DNA of 64,000 bases from Streptomyces sp. APSN-46.1 (GTDB taxonomy: Bacteria > Actinomycetota > Actinomycetes > Streptomycetales > Streptomycetaceae): assembly GCF_022815725.1 (NCBI RefSeq), contig NZ_JALGRF010000005.1, positions 125,623-189,622 of the forward strand, given 5' to 3'. Made by a program: the position numbers and the translations under genes. Positions within the stretch are counted from its first letter, which is position 1. Every line of letters starts with the position of its first letter. The notes under the pieces were generated by a model. That model worked only from the letters and a program-made list of their open reading frames with translations, made no database searches and was not told the DNA's origin. Shown here in pieces: positions 55,658 to 63,807 of the stretch.

Positions 55658-55680
55658 CAGAGCGCCGCCATCAGAGCGCC
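55653..55680 (-). repeat. 14-bp duplication creating a minigene at a stop/start junction
   Basis: GCCATCAGAGCGCC is repeated exactly. On the minus strand each copy contains TGATGG: the first gives the ATP-grasp stop and an ATG that reads Met-Ala-Ala-Leu-stop, and the second TGATGG overlaps this stop with the true CoA-transferase ATG. Confidence 0.85.
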
Positions 55681-57041
55681 ACCACGGCGTTGTCCGAGCT
55701 GTTGGTGCCCATGATGCTGACGATCCCGGCGGTGCCGTCGCCGAAGAACCGAGAGAACACCCCCGCCGGGCGGCCGCCGAACAGCAGCGGCCCGAACACC
55801 GGCGCGACGTCCGCGTCGTGCGGCTCGTCCGCGCCGTCGGCGACCATCGCCAGCCGGCACGTACGCGGCTCCACGAACTCCTGCACCACGCTCGTGCCCC
55901 TCTCGGCGGCCGCGCACACCAGCGCCTCCCACTCCGCGCGGCCCGTCTGCCGGCCGATGACGACCTGCTTGCCGCTCATCCCGATGCTCTCCTTGAGCAC
56001 CAGCCGCTCCCGGTGGTCCACGACGAACGGCACCAGGTCCACCTTCCGTTCCCCCCGGACCCCCCGGTGCGTCCAGCGGTGGGAGAGGACCCGCGTCCAC
56101 GGCAGGTACGTGTCGACCAGCGCCCGCTCGGCCGCGCTCATCCACGGCCGCCCTTCCGACAGCATGCCCATGGTCAGCTTGCTGGACAGGAACGTGGAGG
56201 TCTGGGTCCCCACCAGCAGACAGCCATTGTCGAGCGCGGCCTGCGCCGGGGCCGTGTCGATGCCGAGTTCGAGCCAGTCCGGGATGGTGAAGTCCCGCAG
56301 CCCCAGCGGGTAGCGCAGGTGCGGCGGGCAGTCCCATGCCTCGTGCAGGTCCTCGGGCTCGAAGAAGCGCGCCGTCAGCCCGTGGTTGTTGAAGTAGTCG
56401 GCTTGCAGGTCGAAGTAGCGGGTGAAACCGCCCTGGTCGCGCGCGCTGCCCGCCAGGGCCACCCGGGGCGCCACCCCCAGCTCCGCCGCCAGAGCGCGGA
56501 ACATCTCGGCGCGGACGGCCAGCGGGTCCGGGGAGGTGAACGGCACCCGGCCCTGGTCGTCGGCGTAGAGCTTGCGCCACACTTCCAGGCGGCAGTGCGT
56601 CTCCGCCGCCCCGCCGAGGGCCCCGCTGACGTTGAACTCCAGGAACCGCGGCCCGTTCGGCCCGATCACGATGTCCGGCCGGGCCACGCAGTCCGCGTAC
56701 CGCTCCTCGGTGAACTGGTCGGCCACGAACAGCTGGTGCTCGCTCTCCGGCATGCCGAATGCCGCCAGCCTGCCCTCCGTGGTGGGCGCGGCCTCCAGAG
56801 CGGTGCGGCGCACCAGGTCGAGCAGCGCCGCACTCGCGCGGAACAGCTCGGCGTAGGACGCGCGCGGCAGCGCGATCGGCGCGGCGGGCAGCAGCGGCTG
56901 GTGCGGATAGCCGATGTCCCGGATGCCGGTGCGCAGCATCTCCCGGATCGTATGCGCGGGCGCCACCGGCGCCAGCCGCCGCGTGCCGAACCACGGGTGA
57001 CCCGACGCCGCCTGTATGCCGATGTCCTCGAGTGCGCTCAT
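55671..57041 (-). CDS. ATP-grasp-like ligase, unassigned
   Basis: 456 residues. The C-terminal part has ATP-grasp features: VLKESIGMSGKQVVIG (Lys and glycine loop), SVVQEFVEPRTCRLAMVADG, and GVFSRFFGDGTAGIVSIMG. An earlier block, RFLEFNVSGALGGAAETH, resembles the metal-binding Glu-Asn motif, which here precedes the nucleotide loop, as in circularly permuted ATP-grasp enzymes. Such proteins join a carboxylate to an amine. It could form an amide in the pathway of the neighbouring cluster. The assignment is from motif reading only. ATG 57041 follows GGAGAAGG. Confidence 0.6.
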   Translation of the reverse strand: MSALEDIGIQAASGHPWFGTRRLAPVAPAHTIREMLRTGIRDIGYPHQPLLPAAPIALPRASYAELFRASAALLDLVRRTALEAAPTTEGRLAAFGMPESEHQLFVADQFTEERYADCVARPDIVIGPNGPRFLEFNVSGALGGAAETHCRLEVWRKLYADDQGRVPFTSPDPLAVRAEMFRALAAELGVAPRVALAGSARDQGGFTRYFDLQADYFNNHGLTARFFEPEDLHEAWDCPPHLRYPLGLRDFTIPDWLELGIDTAPAQAALDNGCLLVGTQTSTFLSSKLTMGMLSEGRPWMSAAERALVDTYLPWTRVLSHRWTHRGVRGERKVDLVPFVVDHRERLVLKESIGMSGKQVVIGRQTGRAEWEALVCAAAERGTSVVQEFVEPRTCRLAMVADGADEPHDADVAPVFGPLLFGGRPAGVFSRFFGDGTAGIVSIMGTNSSDNAVVAL

Positions 57042-57064
57042 CCGCCTTCTCCCCAGCCTGTGTT

Positions 57065-57119
57065 GTCCCCTCGGGGACGGTCTATGAAATCTACGTGTCA
57101 CCGGCCTGCCGACGGCCGG
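57065..57119. promoter_or_regulatory. Two dyads in the ATP-grasp/MaoC divergent promoter
   Basis: GTCCCC-TC-GGGGAC (57065-57078) and CCGGCC-N7-GGCCGG (57101-57119) lie between the divergent starts at 57041 and 57200. They may be operators for a regulator not in the window. Confidence 0.5.
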
Positions 57120-57199
57120 GGTGGTGCTGTGAGCGCCGGTTAGCCTGTGGGCCGGGGGGCGACCCCCTCCTCAATTCACCGCACAGGGGAGGACGACGC

Positions 57200-57691
57200 A
57201 TGACGCTGCGCCGCGTCCGGGACAACGAGTACGTCGAAGAGCACGGCGGGGACTACGAGGACTTCGAGCCCGGCATGACCATCAAGCACTGGCCGGGCCG
57301 GACCCTCACCGAGACCGACAACACCTGGCTGACGCTGCTGACCATGAACCAGCACCCGCTGCACTTCGACCGCCACTACGGGGAGGGCGCCGAGTACGGG
57401 CGGGTGCTGGTCAACAGCGGGATAACCCTGTGCCTGGTCGGGGGCATGACCGTCCAGGCGCTGTCGGCGCGTGCGGTGGCCAACCTCGGCTGGGACAAGG
57501 TCCGCCTGAAGGAACCCGTGTTCGTCGGCGACACGCTCTACGCGACGAGCCGGATCCTCGACAAGCGGCTGTCCAAGTCCCGGCCGGGGCAGGGGATCAT
57601 CACGGTGGAGACCACCGGTACGAAGTCGACCGGGGAGCCCGTCATCGTGTTCGAGCGGTCCTTCATGGTCCGCTGCCGCGAGGCGGGCTGA
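57200..57691 (+). CDS. MaoC-like hydratase/dehydratase
   Basis: 163 residues. Single hot-dog domain with the hydratase motif LTMNQHPLHFDRHYGEG (catalytic Asp/His pair) and VNSGITLCLVGGMTVQALS; KEPVFVGDTLYATSRILDK completes the fold. It hydrates enoyl-CoA substrates. With the CoA transferase and CitE-like enzyme nearby it could process mesaconyl-CoA or methylmalyl-CoA type esters; that is inference. GGGGAGGAC precedes the ATG. Confidence 0.9.
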   Translation: MTLRRVRDNEYVEEHGGDYEDFEPGMTIKHWPGRTLTETDNTWLTLLTMNQHPLHFDRHYGEGAEYGRVLVNSGITLCLVGGMTVQALSARAVANLGWDKVRLKEPVFVGDTLYATSRILDKRLSKSRPGQGIITVETTGTKSTGEPVIVFERSFMVRCREAG

Positions 57692-57697
57692 GGCCGT

Positions 57698-57725
57698 GCC
57701 CGGCCGGGGGTGGCCCCGGCCGGGC
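57698..57725. terminator. Bidirectional terminator between MaoC and the cluster operon
   Basis: GCCCGGCCGGGG (57698-57709) pairs perfectly with 57714-57725 around GTGG. It ends both the MaoC gene and the long minus-strand operon. Confidence 0.88.
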
Positions 57726-57729
57726 GGGC

Positions 57730-58707
57730 TCATCGTCCGTCGCGGGAGGCCTCGTAGAGCGCCGCCGCGGCGGCGGTGTCCTCGATGGCCAGGCCCACGC
57801 CGCGGAACACCGAGGTCCGGCCGGCGGCCGCGGAGGTCCCGCTCACCAGGTCGCCCAGCTCGTGCAGATCGTCCACACCGATCAGCCCGGCGGCCAGCGC
57901 GGCCCGCACCTCGCCGGCCTCCTCGATCGCGGCGGCCCGTTCCTCCACGAGGACGAACGCGGACGCCAGCAGCTCGGGGGCGACCTCGATCGCGTCCTCG
58001 TGGGTTCCGCCGATGACGTTGACGTGTGCCCCGGGGGCCACCCAGTCCGCCGCCACCAGCGGCGCGCTGTCGCCGGTCGAGGTGGTCGTGCAGATCACCG
58101 CGGCGTCGACGACGGCCTCCTTGGCCGTGTCGCACACCGTGACCCGCGCCCGCTCCGGCAGCCCGGCGCTCTCGCGGATCCACCGCGCGAACCGCTCCGT
58201 GCGGTCCGGCGTACGGGAGTACACCCGCACCGACCGGATCGGGCGCACCGCCGACACGGCCCGCACCAGCGCGCGGGCCTGGACCCCGGCGCCGATGACG
58301 GCGAGGTCCTCGGCGTCGGCGGGTGCGCACAGGCGGGTCGCGAGGCCCGCGACCGCCCCGGTACGGACGGCGGTCAGCTCGGCCCCGTCCAGCAGCGCGG
58401 TGATCCGGCCGGTCTCCAGGTCGGTCAGCACGACCACGCCGTGGATCAGCGGCAGACCGCGTTCCGCGTTGTCGGGCGTGAGCGTGGTGATCTTGACGCT
58501 GCCCACCCCGCGCCGCTCCCAGACCGCCGTCGCGGCCAGCAGCTCGCGCCGCTCGCGCCGCGGGCCGTGCGGGACGATCGTCCGGGGCGGGGACGCCGTA
58601 CGGCCCGCCGACAGGTCGGCGAACACGTCGGCCAGCGTGTCCATCACCCGCGCCAGCCGGTCCGGGCCCGCCATGTCCTCGGCGCGGATCATCACCGGCC
58701 CGGTCAT
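57730..58707 (-). CDS. Ornithine cyclodeaminase/mu-crystallin-family oxidoreductase
   Basis: 325 residues. Substrate region [20 protein letters not shown] and [14 protein letters not shown], then a Rossmann motif [17 protein letters not shown] and [15 protein letters not shown]. The family includes ornithine cyclodeaminase, ketimine reductases and SbnB-type enzymes. Here it may reduce an imine formed from an aminoketone or oxoacid; the substrate is not evident. ATGA overlap with the aldolase. Confidence 0.87.
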   Translation of the reverse strand: MTGPVMIRAEDMAGPDRLARVMDTLADVFADLSAGRTASPPRTIVPHGPRRERRELLAATAVWERRGVGSVKITTLTPDNAERGLPLIHGVVVLTDLETGRITALLDGAELTAVRTGAVAGLATRLCAPADAEDLAVIGAGVQARALVRAVSAVRPIRSVRVYSRTPDRTERFARWIRESAGLPERARVTVCDTAKEAVVDAAVICTTTSTGDSAPLVAADWVAPGAHVNVIGGTHEDAIEVAPELLASAFVLVEERAAAIEEAGEVRAALAAGLIGVDDLHELGDLVSGTSAAAGRTSVFRGVGLAIEDTAAAAALYEASRDGR

Positions 58708-59750
58708 CCGGCGGCCTTCCTGGCGCTCAGCTCGGCGACGACGTCGACGATCAGGTCCTCCTGCCCGGCGATGGCCTGACGCCTGCCGAGCTCGAAGAAC
58801 ACGTCGCGCGGATCGACTCCGGCCCGCGCGGACAGGTCGAGCACCTGGTGCTTGAACCCGGAGAACACCCCGGCCAGGCCGCTGACGATGCTCAGCGAGC
58901 CGGTGACCGGCGGCGCGGGCATGAGCTCGCGCTCGGCGAACTCGGCGGCGTCGAGCAGCGCGTACAGGTCGATGCCGGTCCGGAACCCGGTCCGTTCCAG
59001 TACCGGGACCAGCACCTCCAGCTGGGTGTTGCCCGCCCCGGCGCCGAAGCCGCGCGCGCAGCCGTCGATGATCCCGGCCCCCGCCTCGGCGGCCGCGACG
59101 GAGTTCGCGACGGCCATACCGAGGTTGTTGTGGCCGTGGAAGATCACCGGGACCGCCTCGCCGACGGCCTCGCCGATCGCGCCGATCCGCTCGGTGACGT
59201 CCTGGGGTAGGAAGTGTCCGGCGGAGTCCATGATGCCCACCGCCCGCGCCCCGTACCCGACGACGCGTGCGGCCTGCTCGGCCAGTTCGGCGGGGGTCGC
59301 CATGTGGCTCATCATCAGCACGCAGTGCGCGTCGGCGCCCTGGTCCCGCAGGAACCCGAGGTGGCGTTCGGCCAGTGTGGTCTCGGTGCAGTGCACGCCG
59401 ACGCGGATCACGTCGGCGCCGTGCGCGACGGCCTTGCGCAGGTCGTCGGAGGTGCCCCAGCCGGGCAGCATGAAAACGCCCATCCTGCTGTTGCGCAGGG
59501 CTTCCCGCACGGTCGAGAGCATCAGGTCGTCGCTGACGGCGGACCGGCCCACCTGGAGGGAGGAGGCACCCAGTCCGTTGCCGTGCCCCACCTCCACCAC
59601 CGGGATCCCGGCCGCGTCGGCGGCCTCGGCGTACCCGCGCAGGGCGGCCACGCCGAGCTGGTGCCGTACCGCGTGCTGGCCGTCGCGCAGCGTGGGGTCG
59701 TGGATCACCACGGGTCTCATCGGCGCGGGTTTCATCGGCACGGGTTTCAT
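58704..59750 (-). CDS. 4-hydroxy-2-oxovalerate aldolase family (MhpE/DmpG-like)
   Basis: 348 residues. HMGL-like TIM barrel: [17 protein letters not shown] (catalytic Arg and metal Asp), [36 protein letters not shown] (metal His residues in HGHNN) and [17 protein letters not shown] (FGAGAGN signature) are all present, as is the C-terminal channel/partner domain. It condenses pyruvate with an aldehyde or cleaves 4-hydroxy-2-oxoacids. It directly follows its usual partner dehydrogenase and overlaps it (ATGA at 59747-59750). Three in-frame ATGs lie at 59750, 59735 and 59720. Confidence 0.9.
   Translation of the reverse strand: MKPVPMKPAPMRPVVIHDPTLRDGQHAVRHQLGVAALRGYAEAADAAGIPVVEVGHGNGLGASSLQVGRSAVSDDLMLSTVREALRNSRMGVFMLPGWGTSDDLRKAVAHGADVIRVGVHCTETTLAERHLGFLRDQGADAHCVLMMSHMATPAELAEQAARVVGYGARAVGIMDSAGHFLPQDVTERIGAIGEAVGEAVPVIFHGHNNLGMAVANSVAAAEAGAGIIDGCARGFGAGAGNTQLEVLVPVLERTGFRTGIDLYALLDAAEFAERELMPAPPVTGSLSIVSGLAGVFSGFKHQVLDLSARAGVDPRDVFFELGRRQAIAGQEDLIVDVVAELSARKAAG
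59720..59750 (-). repeat. 15-bp repeat giving three in-frame starts of the aldolase
   Basis: On the minus strand ATGAAACCCGTGCCG, ATGAAACCCGCGCCG and ATGAGACCC follow each other, coding [13 protein letters not shown]. Confidence 0.85.
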
Positions 59751-60709
59751 CGGCCCACCCCCGTCCGTGCGGCCGGGCCGAGCCGGGCCGCGTGCTGCTC
59801 GGCGACCAGGACTGCGGCCGAGTTGATGATGTCGAGGTTCCCCGCGTACCGGGGCAGCACGTCGCTGTCCGCGATGACCTCCAGGGAGACGGTGACCCGG
59901 TCGCCGCTCACCGCGCAGGCGATGACCTCGTAGCCGGGCGCGAACGCCCGTACCCGCTCGGCCGCTTCGTCGACCACGGCTCGCACCTCCGCTTCGGTGG
60001 CTCCGGGGACGACCGCGTGGACGGCTGTCCGGAAGGTCGCCGGGGGCACGGCCGGGCTGATGTTGAGGATCGCCTTGGTGTCGCGGACGCCGGAGAACCT
60101 GGTGAGGGCGGCCCCGGTCGTCGCGACGTACTCGTCGAGGTTGAGGCGGGTCGCGCGGCCCGCGATGGTGCTGGCCACGGTGGAGACGACCTCGATGTAC
60201 TCCACGTCGAAGTGCGCGGCGAGCGCGTGGGCGATCGGAGTGGACGCCTGCCCGCCGCAGCTGATCAGGCTGACGTTGCGCCCGGTCGGCGTGTGCGTCC
60301 CGGTCAGCGTGGGCACCACCATCTGCCCGACCTTGCTCGGGGTCAGGTCGATCAGCAGGGTGTCCAGCGGCTGGAGCAGCCGCCAGTGCTCGGCGTGCGA
60401 CTGCGCGTTGGTGGCGTCGAAGATGACGTCGAAGGGGCGCGGGGCGGCGAGGATCGCGTCGATCCCGTCGGCCGTGGTCGGGTAGCCGAGGCCGGCCGCG
60501 TGCCGTACTCCGGCGGAGTCCGGGTTGCGCCCGGCGACCAGCGCGCACTCCAGTAGGGGGGATCGGTGGATCTTGCTGACGAGGTCCTGGCCGATGGCCC
60601 CGGTGCCGATGACGGCGACGGAGAGGGGCGGGAGGGCGCCCGGCCCGGCGGCGGCGCCCCGCCCGGCAGGGGTGCCCCGCCCGGCGGCGGTGAGGTCAGC
60701 GACCGTCAT
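59747..60709 (-). CDS. Acetaldehyde dehydrogenase (acylating), MhpF/DmpF-like
   Basis: 320 residues. NAD motif [17 protein letters not shown] at about residues 30-46, [17 protein letters not shown], the catalytic Cys in [17 protein letters not shown], and [20 protein letters not shown]. The first 28 residues are an extra Ala/Gly tail. It interconverts aldehyde plus CoA and acyl-CoA, channelling aldehyde to or from the aldolase. It overlaps the CitE-like gene by 14 bases. Confidence 0.9.
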   Translation of the reverse strand: MTVADLTAAGRGTPAGRGAAAGPGALPPLSVAVIGTGAIGQDLVSKIHRSPLLECALVAGRNPDSAGVRHAAGLGYPTTADGIDAILAAPRPFDVIFDATNAQSHAEHWRLLQPLDTLLIDLTPSKVGQMVVPTLTGTHTPTGRNVSLISCGGQASTPIAHALAAHFDVEYIEVVSTVASTIAGRATRLNLDEYVATTGAALTRFSGVRDTKAILNISPAVPPATFRTAVHAVVPGATEAEVRAVVDEAAERVRAFAPGYEVIACAVSGDRVTVSLEVIADSDVLPRYAGNLDIINSAAVLVAEQHAARLGPAARTGVGR

Positions 60710-61637
60710 GGCCGACCCCCTCGCCCTTGCCGCCGTCGTCGCCGCCGCTGCCGCTGGCGCCGACCCCCTCGCCCTTGCCGCCCTCGCCGCCGAACCGCTC
60801 GGCCCAGGCGTCCCCGAGGGCCACGGTGTCGCGGGCCATCCGGGCGAACGGCGGGCCGACCATGTTCCCGTCCAGGACGGCGATCCCGCCGGCCGCCGAC
60901 CGTACGGCCTCGGTGACCCGCCGGGCCTGCCGCAGGCCGTCCGGGTCGGGCCGCAGGGCCGCGTTGATCGCGCCGAGTTCGCTCGGGTGCACGGTCGCCT
61001 TGCCGTGGAAGCCCAGCTCGCGCGCCCTGGCTATCTCATCGGCCAGTACGGCCGGTTCGGCGAGCCGGTAGTTGGCGGTGTCGATGCACGCCGTGCCGTA
61101 CCGGGCGCAGGCCATCGCCATGGCCTGCCGGGCGGAGAGCATGCCGGCCCAGGTGATCTCGACGCCGAGGGTGGCGGCCAGGTCCGCCGAGCCGAAGACC
61201 AGCCCGTCGGCGGCCGCCGCGATCGCGTCGATGCCGGCGACGGCGGCCGGGGTCTCCAGGGTCACGTAGATCTGCGGGTGGGCCCCCGCCGAGGCGAGGG
61301 TGTCGCGCATCAGCGTCACCTCGACCGGGGAGTCCACCATCGTCATCACGATGAAACCCGGTGTGACCGGGGACTCGGTGAGCGTCACCAGGTCGTGCAC
61401 CGCCGCGACGGTGCCCAGTTCGTTGACCCGTACGGCGATGTTCGCCGGGTCCGGCGCCTTCTCCAGCGCCGTCCGGCAGACCGTGCGCGCCGCGGGTTTC
61501 TCCTGCGGCGGTACGGAGTCCTCCAGGTCGATCAGGTGCACGTCCGCGTCGTAGGACCAGGCCTTCACCACCCGCTCCAGCGACAGCGCGGGCGTGTACA
61601 GGAAGCTTCTCGGAATGGCTCGGGCGCTGCCCGTCAT
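60696..61637 (-). CDS. HpcH/HpaI-family lyase, CitE-like
   Basis: 313 residues. FLYTPALSLERVVKAWSYDA, HLIDLEDSVPPQEK (metal Glu/Asp), YVTLETPAAVAGIDAIAAAA and VFGSADLAATLG are CitE/malyl-CoA lyase motifs; FHGKATVHPSELGAINAAL is a second one. Members cleave or form (methyl)malyl-CoA, citramalyl-CoA or citryl-CoA. The C-terminal tail is a low-complexity Gly/Lys/Glu repeat (GGEGGKGEGVGASGSGGDDG), with GGKGEGVG twice. ATGA overlap with the synthase gene. Confidence 0.87.
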   Translation of the reverse strand: MTGSARAIPRSFLYTPALSLERVVKAWSYDADVHLIDLEDSVPPQEKPAARTVCRTALEKAPDPANIAVRVNELGTVAAVHDLVTLTESPVTPGFIVMTMVDSPVEVTLMRDTLASAGAHPQIYVTLETPAAVAGIDAIAAAADGLVFGSADLAATLGVEITWAGMLSARQAMAMACARYGTACIDTANYRLAEPAVLADEIARARELGFHGKATVHPSELGAINAALRPDPDGLRQARRVTEAVRSAAGGIAVLDGNMVGPPFARMARDTVALGDAWAERFGGEGGKGEGVGASGSGGDDGGKGEGVGHDGR

Positions 61638-62914
61638 CGGGCCGCCTCCCCGGGTTTCGCGGCCGTCCGCTCGGCGCCGACCTCGGCGAGCACCGCGCAC
61701 AGCGCGCGGATCTGGTCCTCGGTCTGCCCGGCGCGCATCATGACGCGCAGTCCCGCCGTGCCGCGGGCGACGATCGGGAAGAACACCGGCGAGACGTAGA
61801 AGCCGGCCTCGAACACGCGGCGGCCCGCCTCGATCACCGTGTCGTCGCCCATCGGGACGAGCCGGATCGGGAACGTGCTCCCGGCCTGGTCGGTGTGGAT
61901 CAGCGAGTCGAAGAGCTCGATGTTGCCGTACAGCTTGTTCTGCAGGGTGACCAGTTCGCCGGTGCGGTGGATCTCCGCCGAGGCGAGGCCCGCGCCGACG
62001 GCGGGGGTGTTCAGCAGCTGCGAGTAGTTCAGGGCTCCGCCGAAGCGCTCGATGACGCGGAGCGTCTCCTTCGTGTACCCGTCGAGCACGATCGCCGCGC
62101 CGCTGGTGCCGAACGCCTTGTTCAGCGTCATCACCACGATGGTGCGCTCGTCCAGGACGGGGCTGTGCGTGCGGACGTAGCCGACGCCCCGCTCTCCGTA
62201 CGCCGACATCGAGTGGGAGTCGTCGTAGTAGACGATCAGGCCGTACTTGTCCTGGAGCTCGGCCAGTTCCTTGACCGGCGCGTATCCGCCGAGGCTGTCG
62301 CTGCCGTCGCAGACGTAGGCCACCTTGGCGTACTTCTTGCAGGCGTCCTCGATGAAGTCGAGGTCGTGGTGCCCGGAGGTGACGACCTCGGTCTCGTCGG
62401 CGCAGACCGGCTTGAGGTTGGCCATCGAAACGTGGGCGTTCTTGTCGAAAATCATCAAAGGCCGGGTGCCGTTGCCCAGATGACCGGAAGCGATCAGCGG
62501 GAGCAGCCCGAAGGTCGCGGTGCTGGCGGCGATGGAACAGACGACGTGGGCGCCGAACAGTTCTCCCAGGGAGTTCTCCAGCTCCAGCATGGCGGGAATC
62601 TGGACACGGCTGCGCGCAATGCAGTGGTCCAGGACGCCATAACGGCGGAGCGCCTCGATACCGCCCTCGATAACCTTGGGGTGGGAGTCGAGGTCCAGGT
62701 ACGAGCAGCAGCTGAAGTTGATGAATTCATGGCCCGCGTCGATGAATTCGTGGCTGGCGTCGGTACGCAGTACGCCGTCGCCGTAGTCGTAGTCCGCGAC
62801 GATTCCGGCCAGCCCGTTGCGCTCCGACATGTCCCAGAACGCGTTGCCGATGCCGATCAGCTTGTCGTTGTTGCGGTATTTGTGCGTCGGCGTGATGGTC
62901 TTGCGCTCGTTCAT
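61634..62914 (-). CDS. PLP-dependent alpha-oxoamine synthase (CqsA/KBL-like)
   Basis: 426 residues. Fold-type I: FINFSCCSYLDLDSHPKVIE, CSIAASTATFGLLPLIASGH, IVYYDDSHSMSAYGERGVGY (Asp and His contacting PLP) and VMTLNKAFGTSGAAIVLDGY with the PLP Lys; the C terminus is VFFPIVARGTAGLRVMMRAG. The family condenses an amino acid with an acyl-CoA and loses CO2 to give an alpha-aminoketone (KBL, ALA synthase, serine palmitoyltransferase, CqsA). Asn replaces Ser before the PLP Lys. Overlaps both neighbours (ATGA). Confidence 0.88.
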   Translation of the reverse strand: MNERKTITPTHKYRNNDKLIGIGNAFWDMSERNGLAGIVADYDYGDGVLRTDASHEFIDAGHEFINFSCCSYLDLDSHPKVIEGGIEALRRYGVLDHCIARSRVQIPAMLELENSLGELFGAHVVCSIAASTATFGLLPLIASGHLGNGTRPLMIFDKNAHVSMANLKPVCADETEVVTSGHHDLDFIEDACKKYAKVAYVCDGSDSLGGYAPVKELAELQDKYGLIVYYDDSHSMSAYGERGVGYVRTHSPVLDERTIVVMTLNKAFGTSGAAIVLDGYTKETLRVIERFGGALNYSQLLNTPAVGAGLASAEIHRTGELVTLQNKLYGNIELFDSLIHTDQAGSTFPIRLVPMGDDTVIEAGRRVFEAGFYVSPVFFPIVARGTAGLRVMMRAGQTEDQIRALCAVLAEVGAERTAAKPGEAAR

Positions 62915-63807
62915 GACGTCCCCTCGGCGGGCTCGTAGTTGTAGACGCCCTTGAGCTTGCGGAACACGGCGGTGTAGAGCGCCACGCCGAGGACGTACGG
63001 CCGGCGGAAGATCTTCGGGTCCCGCAGCCAGAAATTCACGTTGATGTTCATCTCGTCCAGCGACTCGGCCTGGTGCCACCAGCCGAGGGGCAGGTACAGC
63101 ATCTGCCCGGGTTCGAGGATGAGTTCCCGGCGCTGGGCCAGCTTGGACGCGAGCTTGGGGTAGCGCGCCCAGTCCACGTCGTCGAAGTCGAAGACCTGCG
63201 ACTTGTCGCCGAATCCCTGCTTCAGCGAACGCGGGTAGTACTCCCAGAACCCGGGGGGCGCCAGGACGAACCGCTTGCGGCCTTCCAGGGCGATGTTGAA
63301 GTTCTCCAGCTCGTCGAAGTGGCTCTGCGTGAACACGCCCTTGTGGCTGATCCACAGGTTGGCCGCGTTCATCGGGCGGCGGTAGTCGAACAGCTTCCCC
63401 GCGTCGAATCCGAGGATCGCGTTGACGTCGGCGGGGCTGTTGCGGAAGTTCGAGACGATGCGGTTCCAGGTACCGGGGTCGGTCAGGTAGCGCTCGTCCT
63501 CGAAGAACTCGCGGAGCCTGATCTCCTTGGTGGTCCACCGCTCGGAGTTCTGCTTGTCGCTCGGCTCGGTGAACAGGGTGACCATGAGGTCTCCGAGGCG
63601 CTCGGCCACGCCCTCCCGGCCGAGGCCCCGGGACCCCTGCGGCAGGGTGATGATCACCGGGACGTCCGCCCGGATGAGGGCCTCCCGACCGAAGGCCATG
63701 AACTCGTCGAACGAGATGCGGGGAACCGGTAGGCCCCCGAGGCTCTCTCGCCCGGACACAGGATGTGCTGTATTCACCACTCTGTCCTCATCGTCCTCAC
63801 CGTTCAT
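62911..63807 (-). CDS. JmjC/cupin-8-type Fe(II)/2-oxoglutarate dioxygenase
   Basis: 298 residues. The double-stranded beta-helix has the metal triad His-x-Asp in GVFTQSHFDELENFNIALEG and the distal His in MLYLPLGWWHQAESLDEMNI. The preceding VDWARYPKLASKLAQR and LWISHKG segments are typical of cupin_8 proteins. A hydroxylase or desaturase acting on the pathway intermediate is likely. A basic C-terminal tail (FRRPYVLGVALYTAVFRKLK) is an odd addition. The ATG overlaps the MFS stop (ATGA). Confidence 0.86.
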   Translation of the reverse strand: MNGEDDEDRVVNTAHPVSGRESLGGLPVPRISFDEFMAFGREALIRADVPVIITLPQGSRGLGREGVAERLGDLMVTLFTEPSDKQNSERWTTKEIRLREFFEDERYLTDPGTWNRIVSNFRNSPADVNAILGFDAGKLFDYRRPMNAANLWISHKGVFTQSHFDELENFNIALEGRKRFVLAPPGFWEYYPRSLKQGFGDKSQVFDFDDVDWARYPKLASKLAQRRELILEPGQMLYLPLGWWHQAESLDEMNINVNFWLRDPKIFRRPYVLGVALYTAVFRKLKGVYNYEPAEGTS

